Assembly: GCA_964016985.1 (NCBI GenBank)
Contig: OZ024821.1
Span: 93,362,093-93,426,092, forward strand
Length of the DNA: 64,000 nucleotides
Direction of reading: 5' to 3'
From: Anodontia alba
Taxonomy: Eukaryota > Mollusca > Bivalvia > Lucinida > Lucinidae
Under the pieces are notes generated by a model, which did no database searches, was not told the DNA's origin, and saw nothing but the letters and a program-made list of their open reading frames with translations. A program made the translations under genes and the position numbers. This document shows, one piece after another, positions 27,963 to 40,800 of the stretch; position 1 is the stretch's first letter, and the number at the start of each line of letters is the position of its first letter.

Positions 27963-30900
27963 ATATCTTGCCCATATGACCAAAACTTAGTTATTTGCAA
28001 AAAATATACCTATTATAAGATAAAATTTGCACACTATTACCTCTAAACAATATGCTTTAAAAAGTTTACAAAAACTTTCAAAGGGGCATAAATCTGCAAA
28101 TATTTGGTGCACTGTAACCTCAAAATAATATGTGCTGCTCCACATCATCGTGTAACTATTTATGAAGTTTCAGCTTGATCGGATGTAAACTGTAAGAGGA
28201 TTTAGCCGGAAACGAAAAGTTTACTGAAATTTTCAAAGGGGCATAACTCTGTTAATATTTGGTGGACTGTAACCGCGAAACAATATGCACTGCTCCACAT
28301 CAAGGTCTAACTGTACATGAAGTTTCAGCTTGATTGGATGTAAACTGTAGGAGGATTTAGCCAGAAACGAAAAATTAATGGAAATGGTCAAAGGGTATAA
28401 CTCTGCTAATATTTGGTGGACTGTAACCTTGAAACAATATGCACTGCTCCACATCATGGTCTAACTACAAATCAAGTTTCAGCTTGATCGGATGTAAACT
28501 GTAGGAGAATGTAGGAGGAGTTAGCCGGAAACGAAAAGTCTACTGAAATTTTCAAAGGGGCAGAACTCTGCTAATATTTGGTGGACAGTAACCTCGAAAC
28601 AATATGCACTGCTCCACATCATGGTCTAACTATAAATGAAGTTTCAGCTTGATCGGATGTAAAATGTAGGAGTTAACCGGAAATGAAAAGTTTACAGAAA
28701 TTTTCTAAGGGGCATAACTCTGCAAACATTTGGTGGACTGTAACCCAGAAACAATATGCGCTGCACCACATCATGGTCTAACTATATACCAAGTTTCAGC
28801 TTGATTGGATGTAAACTGTAGGAGGATTTAGCTGGAAACGAAAAAGTTTACAGACTGATGGATGGCTGGACGGACGCCATACCCCGTAACATAATACGTC
28901 CCGTTTTTCAAACGGGCATATAACAAGCTGAAGTCATTACCATATAATGCAAAATACATCATAAAAATGATGATGGAAAGACAGACAGCGTACACTAAGA
29001 TCAGACTGAGAATTCTGATCTGGAGCTATACTTATGTTGACTGGTATTAACTTACCTTAGCCTTCCATGATGTGAGGTCTAACTCACTGTTGAATTCTCT
29101 TGCCGAGTCCGATTCTCGGGCCTGAAATATATGAGAATTTAAGGTGAACAGATACACTTTCATAGGAGGTAACTCTTTCAAAACTGTTTGCCTCCCTTCT
29201 GAAAGGGATCTATTTTAAAAGGAAATAATTTGCTCCTTTTGCAAGCAAATTCTTTGCTTTTAGAGAAGACCCTTTTCAGAGGGGGATTCCTGTGCAGGAG
29301 AACAAACAGGAAGAATTAAAAGTTGTCTCCCTTGTAAATAATGGCAGAAAATCTACCTAGTGTATACAGTACACTTAATAAGTAATAAGCTCCAATGTCT
29401 GTTAGTGATTTACATGTATTTATATAAGCTTCAATGTGAAAAAATGTACCTTCCATAATGTGTGGCAAGTAAAGACTGATCGATGATGATGATGATGATT
29501 AAAATATATCAAGATGAAGATGATGATGATGATTTGGTGTTTACCATCCCCTTCTACATTATTTAAGTCAAATCAAGGAGATGGAAGGGTGTAATGAAAG
29601 GCTCTGTGCAATGAAGCATTTCATCTCTAGCATGATTTGACCCCGGGCCCTTGTGGTCCTAACTCAGGAGCGCTAACCACTCATCCAAAGCAAAAACTGT
29701 GTTTGCAAAACAACCATGTTGTATCCAAAGGAAAATATATAGATTATATACAATGTTGTATCCAAAGGAAAATATATAGATTATATAGAGAAATTACCAT
29801 TTAATTAAATGGTTATTTTTCTACATAATCTTTACATGTTTTATTTAAAAAAAAAAGCTGTCGGATAGGATCTATCTTTAAATCATCTTATATCTGAAAC
29901 TGTCTGATAATGAACTGTCTTTTAAAGAAGTTCCATTGACAACATATATAGACTGATATCATACCGAAAGTTGTCTTTCAATGTGTGCAATTCTTTCTCT
30001 CAGAGTCATCGCACTGGTTGCCACCGAAACAGAAGCAGTGCCCCTCCCACTGTCAGCCATGCTTTCAATAACTGAGGGTGCCATAGAATGGGTGGCATGT
30101 GACATGCTCCTGTGCTGTCCCACTTGATGTGGCGATACCTGAATAAAACAATGAGATCATTTAGACTGATTGCCAGTGAAACAATTTTAAATGAACTGAT
30201 ACACTTCCAAGGGAAATCACTCAGACCTGAAAGTATTTGTCTCCCTTCTAAAAGGGAACTACCCTTATAGAAACATCTGCCCCTACTTGCAAAGGAATTG
30301 CCATTGATTTTTTTTATTATTATTAAAGAACTCCTTTGAAATGTGAATTCTCCTTGAAGTATGTTCATTCACTTTAAGGGAATCCAATACACTTTCAAGG
30401 TAGACAACTCTTGTAAAAATTGCTTTTGCTGCCTTTTGAGTAGACCCCTTTGAACAGGGGGACTGGTGTACAAGAAAGCCAACAGGAAGTCACAAAGTGG
30501 ATTTCCTCATCTTCAGGAAATCACAAGTTGTCTCTCATCAAAAATGATGGAAAATCTACCATGTGTATCCATTTAAATTAAGGAGGCCAGTCAAGCAGTT
30601 TTGATGATTAACCCTTGTCCCGCTGAATAAATTAGGATGCCACGCCCATTTCTAATTGTCAGCCAATCAGATTATTTAATCCAGATTGTTGATATAATTT
30701 CACATACTGAATGACAAACAGTGCAGATCCAGATCAGTTGGCTTCTTCAGAAGCCAACTGATCTGGATCTACACTGTTTGCAAAGGCAAGCTATATCCGG
30801 GTTCAGCAGGACAAGGGTTAATTACAATTTCAAATCAAAGCACTAACAGCACTGGTGGGATGAATGTCTCTGATTGTAGGCTGGGAAAATGGTCCTGAAC

Positions 30901-33900
30901 AGGGATTTCAGACTGTTTCATTTAACCCTTAATTTCCTGTAATTTAAGTAAACAGTGCAGACCGCCTGCGGCAACTGATCTCGGTCTGCACTGTTTGCCA
31001 ATGTCCCAGTCCATGTTTTACAGATAACCCTTTTTACACAGCACTCTGACATCACAGTGACAAGAATAGCATGGCTATAAATAACAGGGTTATTCATTGG
31101 TCAATGATAATCATGTGGACAACAACCTTAAGGAAATTTTGGAGTATGTATACTTTGACTTGATTGTAAACAATCGACCCAAAATTGCTTTCACTGTTGC
31201 GTACAAATGGTACTGCTGCATAATTAACCTTTAACCCATTTACATTGAATGGCCTCTTCTACCACAACTCTTTTGATGGTCTATCTCCAACAGCAGGGTG
31301 TCTGGTTAGTTTTTATTATTACTATGTTTTATAGAACTCAAATATCTTTATTTTTTCAGGGAAAAGAAACCTTGACATTAATTTCATGTGAATCATCTGC
31401 TAGGCAGATGATTCACACGATATGTCAAGCCTTATCTCCTCTTAAAAACAATAAAAATGTTCAGAAAATATTTTAGAATGTTGTTAACTGGTGCTGCGCT
31501 TGGCACCTTAAGGATTAATAACCCATTTTAGTCTGGAGACCCCCATTAAGATAATTGGCAAGCAGTGGAGACCCAGATCAGATGTCACATTCTGCAGCAT
31601 CTGATCAATGTCTCCACTGTTGGCAAATAGTTTAGCCATTTTTCTCATGGAATATCTAAATAGCCTGATATACCTAAAATTGAAATTCAACTCTTCCAAT
31701 AGATAGTCAAGGGGAGTTTATTCAGTCTAAAATGGGTTAACTGGAGCTAAGCTATCTTACCTCCTTAGAGTCTGAAAATTCATCCAGACTATCTTGAACA
31801 GAACTGGGCACATGTAGTGGATTTCCGAAATTATCTGTGACCTTTAAGCCCTGTGGAGGTCTGGAGTGGGGCAATGGTGGGGTGTGTGACTCTACCGAGC
31901 TCCCATGTATGCTCTGAACATATGTCTGCCGCATTGGCATCTGTGTTGTTGCAGGCGCTATATTTCTATAGTTACGCAAATCTGTGTCATTCTGCGAGTA
32001 ATATTGGCTTTCTGATTCTGACGGAAGAGCAATTCCTAGTTCAAGCTCTTCATCACGTCTGTGGGACCGATTTTCATTCCTTTTCCCATCGGCGGCATAC
32101 AAACTTGTTGCCTTGCCGACATTTATCCATTCGCTTCCTCTGCTATTTGTTTCTGGAATTCTTGATTCAATATCCTGCCAGTGTTGATCCTCGGGTCTGC
32201 CATGTCCTGGTGCCTCAAGGGCTGCCATCAGGTCATTCAGCAGATGCTCTCGAGACAACATGTTCCCTGCAGGTTTAGACTGATTACTTACAGTCTGTGT
32301 CTGCAAAATAAATAAAAAAAAAATATAAAGGCGAATTTATAACAGCATTTTTTCATATAGAGGAGACAGAAGGCTAAATTGCCTTCTACCTCTTCCAGCA
32401 TGACCTCTGTTTTTAAGCCCTTCTAAACGTTCTTTTGCAAATCTTAATAGGACCTGTCCTCTACTTACATATTTTAACCTCCTATTTCTTAACTTAATGA
32501 ATGGGCTGTTATACACTTTCAGGGAGGTAACTGTCAAAATACTGAGTTATGCCCCCTCCTCACCTGTTAAAAGTGGTCTACTATAACAGGAAAGAATTTG
32601 CTCCTAGAGGGAGCAAATTCTAGGAGCAAATTCTTTCCTTTTAGAGTAGACCTCTATTTTAGAAGGGGATAGAGGTGCAGGAATGCAAACAGGAAGTCAC
32701 AAAAGTTCTCTCCCTTGTAAAAATGGTGGAGAATCTACCATGTATCCAGTCCCCTGACTCCTCTAGTAATGAAATTATAAAGGTGTACAATAATATTGGT
32801 GGAAGGAAATTTACATATATAGTATTAGTATTCAGACAGACAGGCCCAAGCAAACAATGCAGACCAAGTTCAGATCCCAGAGAACACGACATCTGCCATC
32901 AACTGGTAGGTCACACTTTAGAACAAGTATGGTAAAGATGGTAAGGAGTTTAGTTTTAAATATTTAAGATAAATACAATACCCAAAATGCTACATCCTTC
33001 TCATTCAAGAAAAAAACAAATAAGGGGCCTATTTTCTAACACACATAAGAATGGACTTTGATGCTCCAAAGTTGAATTGAATTAATTTAGCAGTAGTTTT
33101 GTCATACTGTATTCACTGTATTCATCCTAAGTATTCAGACAGAGACACTTGACCAAACAGTACAGAACCAGGTCAGACACTGCATATCAAAGTCTGCACA
33201 TTTTACCAGCCATACAGCATTTTTAAAAAAAAGACACATCAACAGACAGTAAAATGAGTTGCAGCATGAGAAAGCGTACCTTCTGACATGTGCACCCGAC
33301 AAAGACTTAAATCATCATGTGCATTTGTGCAGTCTGATCAGAGTCTTCATTGTCCATATGAAGAAACTTTTCATTTTTGGTTATTCAACATGTGCCCAGT
33401 GAAGATTCTGATCAGACTGCACAAATGTGCAGGCTGATCTGAATCTTTACTGGCTGCACATGTCCGAAGGTACATTTTCTGATGTTGCAGCTCAAATGGT
33501 CAATTTTAGAAGTATGGTAAGGAGTTAAGGTGCCTGAATACTATGGGAAAATACGGTAACTCAGCTTTCAGCAGTCAATTAAAGTAGATTAAATTTCAGT
33601 TGGAACATGAAAACTTTGTATATGTTGGCAATTTACACTTGCCTTTTACAATGCTGATGTAACAGTTTCTAGCTTGCTGAATTTAAAAGTTTGCAGACAT
33701 TTTACCCCGTATCCCTGCCCTTGAACATCTCCCACACTTCTGACATCGTTCCAGACAAGGCACATTTTTTTAACTGGAAAGCCCTGATATTTTTCTCATT
33801 TCTCCATGAAAACATATGCACCTCAATAAGGCGTTTCTCCTGAATATGGTAAAAGTCCTAAAATTTCGTACACCAAAGTGTCTGACAAAATGGCATATCC

Positions 33901-36900
33901 AAACAGTGTAGACCCAGATCAGACTGCTCCTGAAGGAGCAGTCTGATCAGGGTCTACACTGTTTGCTATTCCACAAGGTATTTTAGGAAACACTGCATAA
34001 AAAGCAAACTTGAGGCCAAAAAGGTATAGAATAAAGTGTTCAAAATTTTAGGACAGTCACCGTACCCACAACATAACTTATGCTTTCATGGAGAAATAAG
34101 AAAAATATTATGTGTATACCAGGGCTCTGGAAATTTTGAAATCTGAATCGGTCTAGCCGATGACGATGACGTCATCAATGAGCCCATTTCCAAAAAAAAA
34201 AAATATGTGTATATCACCTGTCACGAAAACTAATGACAATTGGCAGTCCTATAACTCCTTTTAAATAATACACCTCAACTCCGTTATATGACGGAAGTCC
34301 GGGTACAACGAGCATGATCAAAGCTGGCGTCATCAATAAATACAGTCAGGTATGTAAAAAGAAAGAAAAAAAACAAAAACAAAAAAAAAAAACGGTTTTG
34401 TTATTTCCACCTCCGCAGGGTTTTCCTAAACTATTTATAAACACCTGATTCCCGTCTTGTATAAGCGAAGACGGCGGGAAACAGGAGAGACAGAACGAAA
34501 CGACTTTCATGCACCTAATTAGGTCTTAATAAAAAAGGCCTGCACCACGGGCGGTTTTGCAGTTTTCAGTGTTTCAAGATTTGATCAGACTGCTTAGATT
34601 TTAAGCACTGACCAATCTTGTCTAGCGCAAGTGGTGCATTACTTATATTTACCGTGAAATCTACCTTGAATTATACTCGCGTGTTACGGCAATCGACAAC
34701 AACAAAAAAAAAAAAGCAATCAATAATACCCAGATCAGACGCCGTTGTATGCGACATCTGATCAGGACGTACACAGTTTGGGAATTCCTTTATCGAATCT
34801 GGGACCGACAAACCGTGTTGATCAAAACAAAAAAGAAGAGGAAGAAAACGGGTGCGTTCAAGCGGTGCATTCTTTTATCACTCAGTAAAGCGACCTTTGA
34901 TCTTTTGGACACGCCGACTGCACCTGGATGTTTTGCAGTCTCAGTGTATTCACACGTGTCACACAAACGGATTAATTATCAGACTACCGTTACTGATGAT
35001 TCGTGTTAATCGCTTGTTTACCGCACAAAGGTCAGTGAAGTGTTGATTTTTTGACAATGTTTGGATAATGACGTAATTAATTTGTGCTGCGGGTAGGTTG
35101 CCGTTATTCACTTGTCTCTACAATATACATGTCAAATGACCGTTTAGAGCCTTTTAACTACCATAATATCGCATTTAAAAGTTGTCAGTTTAGAAAGACT
35201 TGACCGTTTGTGATTTTTTTTATACATCATTGATTTGTGAAAATTGGTTGGTTTGGGAAAAATGGGGTTCAAGGCACAAACCTGTTGGACCGATTTATTA
35301 GCGTTTTGGGGTGTTTGAAATCGGTCCAGAATTCTTAATTTCGGTCCAGACCGGCTATTTTTCCGGTTTTCCCGAGCCCTGGTGTATACCTCCTATAATC
35401 TTGAGCTATGCCTCTGATGACAAAATGATTAACACTGTAAGAAAATGGTCCTCAGCCATACGTGTGATCAGGGCCTTGGCTGCTCACTTAAAAAATCAAT
35501 AGATACTGTAGATGATAAACGGGGCAGATGTGCAGGCTGAGATGGCATTCACTGGTCCATATGTTATTATTGCCCTTTTCTTACATTGCACATGAAATGA
35601 TTTGAATACAGGCAGAGAAAAACTTAAGGAAGCTGATACATTTTCAAGGGACATAACTCTGTCAAAATTGTATTGCTTTCATTCTGAAAATGGATCATTT
35701 TAGATTGAAAAAGGTTTGCTTCAGGTATAAACAGTACAGACCCAGATCAGAGTGCTCCTTCAGGAGCTGTCTGATCAGAGTCTATGCTGTTCACCATTCC
35801 ACTAAACATTTTATGCAACAACTGCATAAAAAGCAAATTAAAGCAAAAAAGTATTGAATAAAATGTTTGGCCTCATTAGTTACCCTCATAAAATTAAAAA
35901 CTTGTAACAGTGTTTTCGGAGAAAACAGATGTCTCCTAAACGTGAATTTTCAGTTTTTTCTACTGCTGTGACCTTGAAAATTGGGTCAAGGTCATCAAAA
36001 TCTAATCAGCTCTTTGTTATGTCCCAATTATATATCCATGAAAATTTGATAAGAAACAAACCACCGGTTCACAAGATATTCTGCATACAGGAAACTGTCA
36101 CACTGAAGCCGACGCCAATGCCAACGCCAACACCAAGGCCAACGCCAACAGGATCCGCATCAAAATCAGTATGTCACCCTTTTTCCCCATACTTTGGGGG
36201 ACATAATTTTCAACAATCCCGGAATGGGCTCAATGATCACAAAGGATCAGAAAAATTAAACTATACTACAGTGGCATACAGGCAGACGTTCTAGGTGCCA
36301 ATGGCACTAAAATCAGCTATAATGAAGATAATAGAGTCGAATAGGAAAGACCCTTGAGAGCAATGAATACACAAGTGAGGTAACAGCAAATATGCCCAAA
36401 AGGCCTTTATTTGTGTAGATGTTCAGAGTACATTTTTCTGATATTACCAACCTTAATCATAGTCTCCACCACCTGCCCCTGGGTGGGTTCTATCCAATCC
36501 TCACCCCTAGGGGTATCATCTCTGTGTGGAGACTGACGACGAGTTACATTCTCTCCAGCTATTGGTCCACTGTCTAAAAACAAAGCAATAAATTACAAAA
36601 CTACAAATATATCCATAGCTCCAGGTAAGGTGTGTTTTTTTTTCAGTCAAAAAATTATTGATATTTTTCTTACTTCTCCATGAAAACATATGCTTTGGGT
36701 ACTCTTAGAAGCATCTCACTGAGGCACTTCTAATGAGTACCCACAACATATGTTTTCTTGGAGAAATAAGAAAAATATTATGTGGATACTACTTCCTATC
36801 TGTAGCTATATACAGCATTTACCTTTCGATGAACCTGGCTTTGGCTCCTAAGCAAATGTGTTTTATTATGGAAACGGTAATAATCCATGATTACATGTAC

Positions 36901-37835
36901 TTAGTCAAGTGGTAGCAAAATTTATTAGATTTTCGTCTTTTGAATATACACTGTGTCAAGATTATCAAAATGTATCATTGCTGACAGATTTCTATAAATA
37001 TATTTTAACACTTTGTATGCTTATCATAAAATTAGCAGAAACAAAAAAATGTGATATGAGAAAATAGGATTTGTTATATCATCTAGTGAGTACTCTCATT
37101 TAGATATAACTCAAATGAAATATCAAGACCTGTATATGCAGAAGAAAAGGAGAAAAATGTCTGTAAAAAGAACTACTAAAAGTAGTTATATTGTGTTCTA
37201 ATATTTAAAATCAGTAGGTGAATGGTTAAACCAGTATAACTAGGTCCAACCAAACCAGTCCACAGCTCCAAAATATGAAAAAGAATTTGTTATCATATGA
37301 GCCACAACATGTGAAACTGTACCTTTGAACATGACATTGTATGCCAAGCAAAGACTCAAGAATGGCTTGTACATCTGCATATTCTGATCAGAACCTTTCC
37401 TGACATTCCTTGGATAGACAATGATCCAAGGGTTCTACATGCAGACAGAGAAGACTGATTAGACTGCACAGATGCACACTCAGAGCAGTTTGATCAGGGT
37501 GTACACCTTTTGCTCAGGCCTCAGAGTGTGAGCTGCTCTGTTTCTATATTAATGGTAATTAATACCCTACCATTTCTGCCTGATTCACCTCACATGTAAA
37601 AGTCATGAAATGTTAGAAGTGTAATATTACTATTTACATAAATCTTTTAAAAAAAGAATGATAGCTTCTGTATCTGATTTCTACAATAAAATACAGGAAA
37701 ATAGGCAAGACTGTATCAAATATACTCTCCATGTTTACAGAATATATGGCCAGGGGAAAAAAGATTACCATAAAAATTCTGATAAATGACCATGCTCTAA
37801 TAAATACCCATCCTCCAATTTGGCATGAAAATCAG

Positions 37836-37872
<37 letters not shown>

Positions 37873-40800
37873 TTTTCTCTAAAATACCAGCCTCTAATTA
37901 ATGTCCACCAGTTAATTTAGAAAAAATAATGCTACAACCTCATGCAGTTAGTTTCTGAATCTACTATTTAATAATCGAACAAACAAGTCCCTTTTTCTCT
38001 CTTGGTCCAAATAAAAGATATGAACATGGGATTTCTAGTCGTCCGCCAGGTACTACGATTCTCCTAGAGAGGCCAACATGTCTTTTTTGACACCAGTTTA
38101 TACTTAACACGTTCATTTTAATGTTACTGTAAAAAGAATTTGTTTTAGAAAAATTGTGGTAGTAAAGGAGTTAGGCCAGAGAAAATCAATTATTGGATTC
38201 TCATCCAGATTTTAGAAAAAAATGGGGTGGGTGGGTGGATTTTATTTTTTATTCTTTATTCCTGGGCATACAGTGAAGAGGCCAATCATAGCAAAACAAG
38301 ATAACTGACACTAACTACTATGTACAAAAAGATGAAAACCGTTGTTGTTTTTTTTTAATCCTTAAAGCACCAATTACAACTGTAGCAGATAACAATTTTT
38401 TTTTTTTTTATTTTATTTTTCAGAGAAAACAAGTCTTGCCATTTCATGTGAATTGACTGCAGATGATTCACATGGAATGTCAAGACTTGTTTTCTCTGAA
38501 AAAAAAAAATTTTTTTTTGAATGTCTTCTGGCACAAATTTTGCTTGGTGGTTTAAGGGTTAATACTCCTTTCATAACAATAATTCATTTGCAGTTCTTAA
38601 TAGTGGTATAAAATCTGTTTTCAGCGAAAGTCCAGTTGTCTCTGAAAAAGTTTTCCACCTCAATTTTTTTATTTGGTCAGATTTTTTAGGGGCAGGTGGA
38701 GATGAGCATCTAATAATTAATTTTCTCTGACCTTATGGTGGGAGATATGGTGTCTGAATCCTATATTTACCCTAATTTATCAGACACCATAACACCTAAG
38801 TACACTTATCCTAAAATTTGACTACCTGGGGATGTGCCTAAAATGTGACAGAATAGCAAGCAGTGGGTAAACCCTTATCAAACTGCTCCTTTTTAGGAGC
38901 AGTTTGATCTGGGTTGACACTTTTTACTCATGCCTGTCTGTCTGGGCCCAGTTATTCAAAGCATCGTTAGCTTAACAAGCTCATTAAGGGTCATTTCGTT
39001 AACTGTTTTAGCAGATTCAATATACAATATTCTGATATTTTTTGCTGAAAAAATGTGAGTAGCTTTTGCACTACAAAAGCTACTCACATTTTTGCAGCAA
39101 AAAAATTTCAGCCTATTTGCGTATTACTCGATGTAAATTTTAACGAATCGTTAACTAACGACATCGTTAGCTTTGAACAACTGGACCCTGGATGTTTAGG
39201 ATAAATACAGGCTAATTGTTGTCTGCAGCAGGTTAATGGTCAATCTAAGGATACTTACTAACTGAACCTGGTCTCAACTGCCCTTTCAAAGCTTGGTTCT
39301 GAAGTGTCTGAAAAACAATAAAATGTACAGGTAAATGTACAGGTATCATATCGAAATCAGTGTTGCTGGACAGGTGGTAAACAGTGTAGACCCTGATCAG
39401 ATGCCATAATGTGTGGCATCTGGTCTGGGTCTACACTGTTTGCTTAGGCCTGTCTATCCCAGTACTTAAAGTCATTACGGTATACAGTCAAACCTGTCTT
39501 AAGCAGCCACCCATGGGAAGCTTAAAATGTGGCTGCTGAAGGCAGGTGGCTGCTTAATACAGTTCAAATATATAGGTATATGAATTTTGGGGCAACTTTC
39601 CTCTGGCTGCTTAATACAGGTTGGCTGCTTAATAGAAGTGACCACTAACACAGGTTTGACAGTATTCTTAAGAATTGCTGTTTCATATTGCGTATATTTT
39701 TAACACTTGAATAGTGCATTCTGAAGTAGATAATGTTTGTTCAATCATTATGCTTTTATTTTTCCAAAAACGAAACTTGGACAGTTTACCAACGGCATGC
39801 CAAAAGACTGAACCACTTCCATACAAGCTGTCTTAGAAAACTTCTAAAGATCAAGTGGCAAGACAGAATTCCAGACACAGAAGTCCTGAAAAGAGCAGGG
39901 ATGCAGAGTGTACATACCCTTCTGAAATTGGCCCAGTTAAGATGGACAGGCCATGTTACCAGAATGCCTGATGAATGTTTGCCAAAGAAAATCCTCTATG
40001 GAGAACTACAAGTCGGTAAACGCTCCCATGGTGGTCAGAAGAAGCAATACAAGGACACCCTCAAAGCCTCCCTTAATGACTTAAACATACCAACAGAGTC
40101 ATGTGAACAGATTGCACAGGATGGAGCAAAGTGGCAAGGCCTCATAAGAAGGGGTGCTGGTGAATACGAAGCAAAAAGAATCAGCAAAGCCGAACAGAAA
40201 CATAGGCAGCGGAAAACCAGAGCTAAGGCATCACCATCAGAGCTTTCGTCCTCAGACCTCTCTTGTTCTATCTGCAACAGGCAGTTTAGAACTAAGATTG
40301 GTCTCATCAGTCATCTTAGAACACACAAACAATAACACTTCATGATTTGGATTAGGATTGGTCAGTGTCAGTAATGACAGACGGACCATGTATTTTTTCT
40401 CAAATTTTCTTTATATTATTTCTACATTTTTCTCTAAATTCTAGCTGGATGGTTATTTTTTTCTACTCAATTAACTATATATGTATGATTTTTGTTTACT
40501 TGGAGTTCTGCAACATTGTTAAGGTCATGCTGAGCCAATCAGTTAACTACTTTTTCTGGGAACTCTTAGTCCTCTAAGCAGTTAACCAGTACTTTGTGAA
40601 CAGACTTTTGCCAGTAACTGACAAATGCCCTTCTTGAATCAGTGGAAGTGGGAGAATGACCATAAAAATTATTTTATGATCAATCTCCATAAAGTTATGT
40701 GGCCGAACTGGGGTTTAAACTTGCAACCCCTAAACTTGCAGCCAGACATGCTACCGACTGTGCTGTGGAGATTGACTAGTGTATGTGACTATCAGCTTGA

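Larger units (their letters stand above)
33744..35410. mobile_element. Family B1 element carrying two later insertions
   Basis: The left end (CATCGTTCCAGACAAGGCAC) and right end (ATCTTGAGCTATG) are those of B1. A family D element (33845-34064) and a hAT element (34120-35381) interrupt it; removing both leaves a normal B1 of about 185 bp. Confidence 0.68.

Noticed and set aside
30006..30368. 120-codon minus-strand frame overlapping exon 10
   Set aside because: It uses the wrong frame; only the other frame links in phase with exons 9 and 11.
31853..32278. 141-codon open frame on the plus strand
   Set aside because: Antisense of exon 9; no motif, and the minus-strand exon has matched phases.
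35929..36294. 121-codon open frame with Pro/Thr repeats
   Set aside because: The Pro-Thr stretch is translation of a GCCAAC microsatellite in a dispersed repeat.
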